Shown piece after piece: positions 7,901 to 12,840 of a DNA stretch of 16,418 bases (within the stretch, counting starts at the first letter, position 1; each line of letters opens with the position of its first letter). This DNA is from Myxococcales bacterium. GTDB lineage: Bacteria; Myxococcota; UBA796; SXON01. A program made the position numbers and the translations under genes. The notes beneath the pieces were generated by a model. That model saw only the letters and a list, made by a program, of their open reading frames with translations. It was not told where the DNA came from and made no database searches. Location: contig SHYX01000072.1 in NCBI GenBank assembly GCA_009692585.1, positions 1 to 16,418 of the forward strand, written 5' to 3'.

Positions 7901-8309
7901 GATCGCCCTTGCGGATGGCGGCGCCGGTCAGCGGGCTGGCGAACGCACAGGTGGGCGCGCTGTTGATGGCGGGAACCAGGGTGACCACGTCCTCCCCGAT
8001 CTGGCCGGCGTCATCGGTGGCGAAGGCCGAGAGGATGTGGATGTTGTTGCTGAGGGTGAGCGTCCACCCGACGTTGCCGCCGTCGCAGGCCCCGCCGACT
8101 TCGGTGCTCAGGACGCCGTCGATGTCGGATTCGACCCGGGTGGTGAGCGCTGAAATCGGGCTTTCGTCGTCGAGCTGGGTACACAGGAGCACCGTCGCGG
8201 CGGGATCGAAGGCGCTGCCGTCGGCCGGGTGGACGATCGTGAGGCTCGGCGCGTCGTTCGCCGATTTCAAGGTGGCCTCTTGGCAGGCCGCGAGCGCGAT
8301 GAGCAGCAT
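4944..8309 (-). CDS. Large MopE-type repeat lipoprotein with C-terminal lamin-tail domain
   Basis: The 1121-residue product starts at ATG 8309; an in-frame TAA four codons upstream makes this the earliest possible start. The N-terminus MLLIALAAC is a very short signal with lipobox LAAC and Cys9, so an outer-membrane or surface lipoprotein is likely, although no basic n-region is seen. Residues about 20-110 and 112-210 look like two Ig-like beta modules (TIVHPADGSAF..., CAFASPLTGAAI...). Two irregular DGDCDD units follow, then 14 tandem acidic units of about 46 residues at 291-940. Each has WYDGVDxDC, an EF-loop-like DYDQDGDG and GGxDCDDxD...PGATE, giving two Cys per unit. A last DGQDNDCDDECDEG leads into a lamin-tail domain from about 960 to the end (LLVTEVMPNPAAV, GEWVEVYNNT, ...HGTPGAANTGC). 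Calcium or other metal binding and disulfides between repeats are inferred from the motifs. It diverges from prs. Function is unknown; surface structure or adhesion are possibilities. Confidence 0.92.
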   Translation of the reverse strand: MLLIALAACQEATLKSANDAPSLTIVHPADGSAFDPAATVLLCTQLDDESPISALTTRVESDIDGVLSTEVGGACDGGNVGWTLTLSNNIHILSAFATDDAGQIGEDVVTLVPAINSAPTCAFASPLTGAAIRKGDRIDVTVGATDDNTDPALLLGHLDSDLDGELWAGSPASSGVISFAWTPEAGGDHALTLSLTDPVGFVGACSTDLYVEACLDQDGDDVLDCDGDCDDFDATVYPDAAELADAKDNDCDGDADEGTAYRDDDGDGYAEVDGDCDDGDAARAPGRDDTWYDGVDSDCGGNDDYDQDGDGSQVLGVGDDCDDLDASILPGARDPWYDGVDSDCGGENDYDQDGDGALAEVGGGDDCLDTDATMYPGAADAWYDGADSDCAGNDDYDQDGDGARDPSGGGSDCDDTDASSLPGVPELWYDGTDQDCSGGSDYDQDGDGQDSDLYGGLDCDDTVTTTYFGATEAWYDGVDGACDGGNDYDRDADGYDALAWGGGDCDDSDPAVSPGATDTPYDGVDSDCSDTSDYDIDGDGYQSTVVGGADCDDGDATVSPGATETWYDGIDQDCDGANDGDQDGDGGEDRSVGGDDCNDLDDTVYSGAIDRWYDGIDSDCDGADDYDQDADGYLSSSYGGDDCRDTDATINPGATDIPYDGIDQDCSSSSDFDLDGDGYVGEGGGGADCDDSDPTISPAATEVWYDGVDQDCDDADDYDQDADAYTATGSPSGSADDCDDGDDTVNPGEAEAWYDGVDADCDGADDYDQDADGYTDIGSPTGSADDCADEDAAVNPGATEAWYDGDDRDCSGGSDYDQDGDGYLADTYGGTDCDDTAGTINPGAYDIWYDGTDSDCDGADDFDRDGDGHAYSLFAGGDDCVDTDDSISPSATEVWYDGVDQDCSGGSDYDQDEDGDDADAWSGTDCDDEDDTKSGIATETRDGQDNDCDDECDEGLIVAGDLLVTEVMPNPAAVTDPAGEWVEVYNNTSVDITMCGWTIDDNAATHAISADVSVPAGEYVVFGYSLSSSVMGGGITVDYAYGTSLALSNTSDRAVLTDSTGLEIDRVTWTTSFPYSAGYSMELDVDYFGVTANDAVGAWCRSVDLYNSIDHGTPGAANTGC
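5490..7439 (-). repeat. 14 tandem coding repeats of about 138 bp
   Basis: The array encodes residues 291-940 of the large lipoprotein. Twelve units begin WYDG and two (units 6 and 9) begin PYDG. Most units are 46 residues; units 10 and 11 both carry the same short insertion (SPSGSADDC and SPTGSADDC), so one was probably copied from the other. Unit 5 has VDGAC in place of VDxDC. At the DNA level the array appears on the plus strand as recurring GTCGTCGCAGTC, CCGTCCTGGTCGTAGTC and CCGTCGTACCA blocks. Confidence 0.9.
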
Positions 8310-8317
8310 GGTGTGGG

Positions 8318-8326
8318 TTTATTCTA
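8318..8326 (-). promoter_or_regulatory. Weak -10-like box just upstream of the large lipoprotein gene
   Basis: On the minus strand TAGAAT (8326-8321) matches five of six bases of TATAAT and stands out in GC-rich DNA. It lies 11 bases before the ATG at 8309, so any transcript would have almost no leader. No -35 box is visible at 17 bases, and there is no Shine-Dalgarno sequence at normal spacing. Tentative. Confidence 0.2.
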
Positions 8327-8470
8327 CTCCGGTTTGGCTCGTGCAGGCGCCCCAGTTCCCCGCCGACCACGGCGAAGTCTGCTGGCCACCTTTTTGAAGT
8401 GCACGGCGGCGTTGCGTCGTGGCGGCCACGACCAGCACACTGCGTTAGGCCGGCGGCGACCGAGGGCGCC

Positions 8471-9409
8471 ATGGAGATCCGACTTTTTGCGGGAAACGCC
8501 AACCCCACGCAGGCCCGTACCATCGCCGAGCACCTGGGCTGCCCGCTCGGCGCGGTGCGGGTGAATCGATTCTCGGACGGGGAGATCCAGGTCGAGATCG
8601 ATGAAAACGTTCGCGGTCGCGACGTGTACTTGGTGCAACCCACCTCTCGACCCGCCAACGACCACATCATGGAGCTGTTGGTGATGGCGGACGCCTGCAA
8701 GCGTGCCAGCGCCGGGCGGGTGACGGCGGTGATTCCCTACTACGGCTACTCGCGACAGGATCGGAAGGTGGCCCCGCGTGCGCCGATCACCGCGAAGCTG
8801 GTCGCCGACCTGATCCAGACCGCGGGTATCAATCGTGTCGTCACCATGGACCTGCACGCCGGTCAGATCCAGGGCTTCTTCGACATCCCCGTCGACAACC
8901 TCTACGGGGGTCCGACGCTCTCCGAGCACATCCTGCGCAGCGTCGACACCGCGCAGTGTGTGGTGGTGAGTCCGGATGCCGGCGGCGTCGAGCGGGCGCG
9001 CGGTTTTGCCAAGCGCATCGGCGCCACCATCGCCATCATCGACAAGCGGCGCACCGGTCCCAACAAGTCGGAGGTGCTGCACCTCATCGGTGAAGTGCGC
9101 GACCGCACCGCGATCATCGTCGACGACATGATCGACACCGCGGGAACGCTCCAGAAGGCGGCGCAGGCGGTGCAGGAAAATGGCGCCACGGCGGTGTATG
9201 CGGTCGCGACCCACGCGGTCTTGAGCGGCCCGGCGGTGGAGCGCATCAATGACAGCGTGCTCAAGAAGGTCTTCGTCACCGACACCATCCCGCTGATGCC
9301 CGACGCGGCCGCCTGCGCGAAGATCTCGGTGGTGTCGGTCGGGCGCGTGCTTGCGGAGGCCATTCGCAGCATCCACAGCAACGATTCGGTGTCCAGGTTG
9401 TTCCGGTAG
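8471..9409 (+). CDS. prs: Ribose-phosphate pyrophosphokinase (PRPP synthetase)
   Basis: A 312-residue cytoplasmic enzyme that makes 5-phosphoribosyl-1-pyrophosphate from ribose-5-phosphate and ATP for purine, pyrimidine, histidine, tryptophan and NAD synthesis. The length fits the usual about 315 residues. ATG 8471 is chosen because GAGGG lies 4 bases upstream and MEIRLFAGNANPTQA aligns with family N-termini; an in-frame GTG at 8399 would add 24 unlikely residues. Visible motifs are NRFSDGEIQVEI (32-43), the flexible loop YYGYSRQDRK (90-99), the metal- and ATP-site segment VVTMDLHAGQIQGFF (123-137, His129), catalytic Lys192 in IIDKRR, and the PRPP loop VDDMIDTAGT (217-226). All are intact, so class I activity is expected. 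It stands alone, divergent from the lipoprotein gene at 8309, and is followed by a GC-rich hairpin. Confidence 0.97.
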   Translation: MEIRLFAGNANPTQARTIAEHLGCPLGAVRVNRFSDGEIQVEIDENVRGRDVYLVQPTSRPANDHIMELLVMADACKRASAGRVTAVIPYYGYSRQDRKVAPRAPITAKLVADLIQTAGINRVVTMDLHAGQIQGFFDIPVDNLYGGPTLSEHILRSVDTAQCVVVSPDAGGVERARGFAKRIGATIAIIDKRRTGPNKSEVLHLIGEVRDRTAIIVDDMIDTAGTLQKAAQAVQENGATAVYAVATHAVLSGPAVERINDSVLKKVFVTDTIPLMPDAAACAKISVVSVGRVLAEAIRSIHSNDSVSRLFR

Positions 9410-9415
9410 GGGGGA

Positions 9416-9495
9416 GGGGTCGCCGGCCGCGGTGCCCGGCCGCCGGGCCATCGCGGCGGGACCCCGACTTCCGGGCCGGCGGCCGGCCCTCTGCT
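9416..9495 (+). terminator. GC-rich terminator-like hairpins after prs
   Basis: The strongest is GGGCCGG at 9473-9479 pairing with CCGGCCC at 9483-9489 across a CGG loop, a perfect 7-bp stem followed by pyrimidine-rich TCTGCTCTGTCC. Before it GGGGTC (9416-9421) can pair with GACCCC (9460-9465), enclosing more G/C-rich pairs. The position, starting 6 bases after the prs stop, supports termination of prs. There is no true T-run. Confidence 0.45.
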
Positions 9496-9545
9496 CTGTC
9501 CCTGCCGCTTCCGCCACCGGCAACGCCCGCGAGCGTGTACAAGAG

Positions 9546-9599
9546 CCATGCCCCCGAAAATGCGACACCCCTCCAGGCCATGCCCCCCTATTTGCGACA
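9546..9599 (-). repeat. 22-bp repeat, two tandem copies (minus orientation)
   Basis: Units at 9546-9567 and 9578-9599, separated by 10 bases. Read on the minus strand the second is TGTCGCAAAT-A-GGGGGGCATGG and the first TGTCGCATTT-T-CGGGGGCATGG. Two more copies face them at 9696-9748, so the set forms a large inverted repeat. Confidence 0.75.
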
Positions 9600-9695
9600 G
9601 GAGCGCTACCGAGGGTGTCCGAGCCGCAGACTCGTGCCAAATTCGCGGCGTTGGTTCGTTGCGGAATTCTCGTTAGGGTATGAACTCGGGGCTAC

Positions 9696-9748
9696 TGTCG
9701 CAAATTGCCCCCCATGGCTCGGCCGGTGTCGCAAATCGGGGGGCTTGG
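9696..9748 (+). repeat. 22-bp repeat, two tandem copies (plus orientation)
   Basis: Units at 9696-9717 (TGTCGCAAAT-T-GCCCCCCATGG) and 9727-9748 (TGTCGCAAAT-C-GGGGGGCTTGG), separated by 9 bases. In the first, the G-run is replaced by a C-run while both flanks are kept, which can favour pairing with the other copies. A 96-base centre (9600-9695) with no recognised content lies between the two pairs. Confidence 0.75.
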
Positions 9749-9822
9749 CTCGCCGCCGAGGCCACTGGGGCGATCACTTCGCGATTGATGGCGTGCCTAC
9801 GTCGCGCCGGCGCTCACGCTCG

Positions 9823-9845
9823 TGTCGCGACATGCTCCGCCATGG
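9823..9845 (+). repeat. Fifth, diverged copy of the 22-bp repeat
   Basis: TGTCGC-GACATGCTCCG-CCATGG keeps both ends of the repeat (TGTCGC and CCATGG) with a changed middle and one extra base. Its first ten bases, TGTCGCGACA, are themselves a perfect palindrome. It leads directly into the hairpin at 9851-9898. Confidence 0.45.
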
Positions 9846-9850
9846 AGAAA

Positions 9851-9898
9851 GCGGACAATGTCGAGGGGGTGCGCGAGCACCCCCCCACCTTTGTCCGC
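9851..9898. other. Composite hairpin with GCGA loop, possible structured RNA or mobile-element end
   Basis: Outer stem GCGGACAA (9851-9858) pairs with TTGTCCGC (9891-9898). Inner stem GGGGGTGC (9865-9872) pairs with GCACCCCC (9877-9884) and closes on GCGA, a GNRA-type tetraloop if transcribed in the plus direction. An asymmetric internal loop (TGTCGA against CCACC) separates the stems. Both stems are perfect, 8 bp each. No U-tract follows, so it is not an obvious terminator. It could be a small RNA, a leader structure of the downstream lipoprotein gene, or paired ends of a vanished element. Confidence 0.5.
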
Positions 9899-10022
9899 AC
9901 CGGCGACCTTGCCCGCCGAAAAGGCAGCTGCCGCCGGGGCCGCCGCGGCGGCGATCGCTCCCCCGCCCCCGCCGGCCCAAAGCGGCTCATGTACCGGCGA
10001 CTCGGGCCCGGCATGCTACGTT

Positions 10023-10052
10023 GAGTCGAGGATCAGGCGGATGACTCGACTC
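10023..10052 (+). promoter_or_regulatory. Hairpin enclosing the ribosome binding site and start codon of the FGE-like gene
   Basis: GAGTCGAG (10023-10030) pairs perfectly with CTCGACTC (10045-10052). The Shine-Dalgarno GAGGA (10028-10032) is half inside the left arm, the ATG at 10041 is in the loop, and codons 2-4 form the right arm. Such a hairpin would hinder ribosome access and could act as a translational control. No regulator or ligand is suggested by the sequence. Confidence 0.45.
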
Positions 10053-10840
10053 CCTGCCTACCTCACCGTGGCCGCCGGTCTGAGCGTAGCGGCGCTGCCG
10101 CTCTCGGCGTGCGGAATGCGCGCCCATGAGGGCGACGCTGCGGATGCCGTTCCGGTCGCGGACTGGGCGAGCCCGACGCTCGGAACGATGAAGTGGATCC
10201 CGGCGGGCAGGCTCACGATGGGGAGCGCATCAAGTGAGCCTTTCCGCGATGATGATGAGTCCCAGTATGTCGCGACATTGACGAGGGGGTATTGGCTGAT
10301 GGAGCACGAGGTGACTCAAGGGGAGTGGGCGGCGGTGATGGGCTTGAACCCTTCATACTTTTCCAGGTGTGGCGGGATGTGCCCTGTGGAGATGGTTTCG
10401 TGGATGGACGCTGTGTCGTTTGCGGAAAGGGCGTCTGCGCGGGACGGGGTGACGTACAACTTGCCCACGGAGGCTCAGTGGGAGTACGCGGCACGCGCCG
10501 AGGGGTACCTCTACGCAGGCTCGAACGAGCCGACGTCGGTGGGATGGACGAAGATAACAGCAGCGAGAAAACGCACCCGGTTTGCGGCAGGTCGCGCAAC
10601 GCTTACGGCTTGTGCGACATGACGGGGAACGTGTCGGAGTGGGTGTCGGACGGGTACGGTGTTTACCCCTCGGCCAGTGTCTCCGACCCTACGGGACCGT
10701 CGTCGGGCGCTCAGCGTGCCCTCCGCGGTGGCGGCTGGGTCAGCCCCGCGTTCCTCGCACGCGTCGCCAACCGCGCAGGCAGCGACCCGATCAACGTCAA
10801 CGGCGACGTCGGCTTTCGCCTTTCGAGGACGAGCCCTTGA
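10041..10840 (+). pseudogene. FGE-sulfatase (SUMF1-like) domain lipoprotein, apparent one-base frameshift
   Basis: ATG 10041 (GAGGA 8 bases upstream) opens a lipoprotein: MTRLPAYLTVAAG...LPLSAC with Cys24. The formylglycine-generating-enzyme-like domain follows: MKWIPAGRLTMGS at 50-62, YWLMEHEVTQGEWAAVMG at 84-101, NPSYF at 103-107, CPVEMVSW at 114-121 and YNLPTEAQWEYAARAEG at 139-155. This frame then runs to a stop at 10622 with unrelated residues. The rest of the domain, NAYGLCDMTGNVSEWVSDG, RALRGGGW and GDVGFRLSRTSP, is in the next frame to 10840. Adding one G at AAGAT near 10553 restores ...VGWTK-DNSSEKTH... and a complete 266-residue protein. The two catalytic cysteines of true FGE are absent after RGGGW (AFLARVANRAG), so even the intact form would be a non-oxidising relative. 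Codon use has more T-ending and AGG codons than neighbours, suggesting acquisition or decay. Sequencing error remains possible. Confidence 0.75.
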
Positions 10841-10926
10841 TGTCGCCCTCAGCCCCGACGGCGGAAGCTACGCGCCGGCAACCGCCCCCGGCCTGAAGCC
10901 TCCGCTGAAGCCTCCAGCCTCAGCCC
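10841..10926. other. Convergent intergenic gap with short direct repeats
   Basis: The 86 bases between the convergent FGE-like gene and parE contain CTGAAGCCTCCG followed at once by CTGAAGCCTCCA (about 10893-10916) and then the related CCTCAGCCCTCA. I see no hairpin that would clearly serve as a terminator for either gene. Confidence 0.5.
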
Positions 10927-12837
10927 TCAAGCATCCAAATCGTCAATCTCTGGCCCAGCCTCCATGATCGCCAGGTACCGGGGCGCCGCATCCTTCCCCA
11001 TCAAGTCGGAGATGACGCGGTCGGTGGATACCGCGTCGCCGTCGGGGATCTGCACCCGCAACAGCCGCCGCTTCTTCGGGTCGAGTGTCGTCTCGTACAG
11101 CACCTTGGGCGGCATCTCGCCGAGGCCCTTGAACCGGCTGATCTCGGGTTGGGCACGAGGCGGCAGCTTCTTGAGCACGCGCTCTTTCTCGCGGTCGTCG
11201 ATGGCCCAGTGTGTCGTATGGCCAACGTCGATCCGGTACAGCGGCGGCTGGGCCAGGTACAGGTAGCCCCCGGCCAGCAGCTCGGGCATGTATCGGTAGA
11301 AGAAGGTCAACAACAACGTGGCGATGTGGTGACCGTCCACGTCGGCATCCATGAGCAGGACAATCTTGTGGTAACGCAAGCGCTCCATGTTGATGTCTTT
11401 GCCGATGCCACAACCCAAGGCGCTGACAATATCCGAGAGTTCTTTGTTTTCAAGGAGCTTCTTCAGCCCCGCCTGCTCGGTGTTGAGCACCTTTCCACGC
11501 AACGGCAGGATGGCCTGGGTTTCGCGGTCGCGACCCTGCTTGGCGGAGCCACCGGCGCTGTCGCCTTCGACGATGAACAGCTCGGTGCCGGCGGGGTCGC
11601 TGGAGGAGCAGTCGGCGAGCTTGCCGGGGAGGACCGAACGGGAGTTGACCGGTGACTTTCGCCGGACATTGTCCTCGGCGCTGCGGCTGGCCATCCTCGC
11701 GCGGGCCGCTTGAATGACGCGACTGACCACGAGGTCGGCCACCGTTCGATTGGTGTTGAGGTACTGTTCGAGGGCGCCGCGGATCGCGTTCTCCACAATC
11801 CCGCGCATCTCGGGGTTGTTGAGCTTGTCTTTGGTCTGGCCCTGGAACTGCGGCTCGGCCAAGAAGACACTGGTGACACAGACGATGCCCTCGCGAATGT
11901 CCTCCGCCTGAAGGACGATGCCGCGCGGCTGGAGTTCGTGCGTCTCGATGTAGGTGCGCACGGCACGGGTGATGGCATCGCGGGCGCCTTGCTCGTGGGT
12001 GCCGCCATTGCCGGTGGGGATGCCGTTGGCGTAGCTGGCGAAGAGCTCGCGGGTGCCGTCAGTCCATAGCAGGGCCAACTCAATGCGCACGCCGTTCTGT
12101 TTGGTGGTGTAGAAGGGCTCGGGCAGGATGGGCACCCGCGCGTTTCGTTTGGCCAATGCAAGCGACCAGTCGCGAATGCCGCCGTCGTGTTTGAACTCTT
12201 CGCTAGTGCCCGCCATCTCGTCTTTGAGGACGATGCGCAGGCCCTTGTGGATGTAGGAGATCACTTCGAGGCGGTCGCGCACCCGGTCGGACTCAAACCC
12301 AAGATTCTCGCCAAAAATCTCGGTGTCGGGGCGGAACTTGATGGTGGTGCCGGTGCCGCGCGCTTCGCCCACCCGATCGAGCCCCGTCCGGGCCTTGCCG
12401 CGCCGGAAGGTCATCCGGTACTCGGCGCCGCCGCGACGAACGGTGGCGACCAGCTCTTCGGAGAGCGCGTTGACGACGCTGCTGCCGACGCCGTGGAGGC
12501 CGCCCGACGCCGAGTAGGCCTTGTTGTCGAACTTGCCACCCGCGTGCAGCGTGCAGAGGATCACTTCGAGTGTCGGGCGTTTGGCCTTGGGGTGGATATC
12601 CACCGGGATGCCGCGGCCGTTGTCGGTGACCGTGGCGCTGCGGCCGTCGGCGTGCAGGGTGACGTGGATGAGCGACGCGTGCCCATTCATCGCCTCGTCC
12701 ACCGAGTTGTCCACGATCTCCCAGAGCAGGTGGTGGAATCCGTCGGCGCCGGTCCCGCCGATGTACATACCCGGGCGCTTTCGGACCGGGTCCAGTCCTT
12801 CCAGAATCTGGATGTCACTGCCGCTGTACTCGGCCAT
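10927..12837 (-). CDS. parE: DNA topoisomerase IV subunit B (ParE; GyrB family)
   Basis: A 636-residue ATPase subunit of a type IIA topoisomerase that, with ParC, decatenates and relaxes DNA. ATG 12837 gives MAEYSGSDIQILEGLDPVRK, matching family N-termini. The GHKL ATPase is complete: EIVDNSVDEAM (Glu40, Asn44), TDNGRGIPVD (Asp72), and the lid SGGLHGVGSSVVNALS (111-126). The transducer has GGTHEQG (278-284) and the QTK loop, Lys336 in FQGQTKDKLNN. The TOPRIM domain has EGDSAGGSAKQ (424-434) and LLMDADVDGHHI (495-505). The tail FKGLGEMPPKVLYETTLDP is typical. The length fits ParE or short GyrB, without the large insert of proteobacterial gyrase. It lies 3 bases after parC on the same strand. 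The ParE name depends on the partner being ParC; GyrB is the alternative. Confidence 0.92.
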   Translation of the reverse strand: MAEYSGSDIQILEGLDPVRKRPGMYIGGTGADGFHHLLWEIVDNSVDEAMNGHASLIHVTLHADGRSATVTDNGRGIPVDIHPKAKRPTLEVILCTLHAGGKFDNKAYSASGGLHGVGSSVVNALSEELVATVRRGGAEYRMTFRRGKARTGLDRVGEARGTGTTIKFRPDTEIFGENLGFESDRVRDRLEVISYIHKGLRIVLKDEMAGTSEEFKHDGGIRDWSLALAKRNARVPILPEPFYTTKQNGVRIELALLWTDGTRELFASYANGIPTGNGGTHEQGARDAITRAVRTYIETHELQPRGIVLQAEDIREGIVCVTSVFLAEPQFQGQTKDKLNNPEMRGIVENAIRGALEQYLNTNRTVADLVVSRVIQAARARMASRSAEDNVRRKSPVNSRSVLPGKLADCSSSDPAGTELFIVEGDSAGGSAKQGRDRETQAILPLRGKVLNTEQAGLKKLLENKELSDIVSALGCGIGKDINMERLRYHKIVLLMDADVDGHHIATLLLTFFYRYMPELLAGGYLYLAQPPLYRIDVGHTTHWAIDDREKERVLKKLPPRAQPEISRFKGLGEMPPKVLYETTLDPKKRRLLRVQIPDGDAVSTDRVISDLMGKDAAPRYLAIMEAGPEIDDLDA

Positions 12838-12840
12838 GGG

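Noticed and set aside
8399..8470. An upstream GTG start for prs at 8399
   Set aside because: The 24 extra residues (starting MHGGVASWRPRPAH) do not resemble the family, while ATG 8471 has a ribosome site and aligns with known N-termini.
9546..9748. The 22-bp repeats as a CRISPR array
   Set aside because: There are only two units per orientation, spacers are 9-10 bp, the two pairs face each other, and no cas genes are present.
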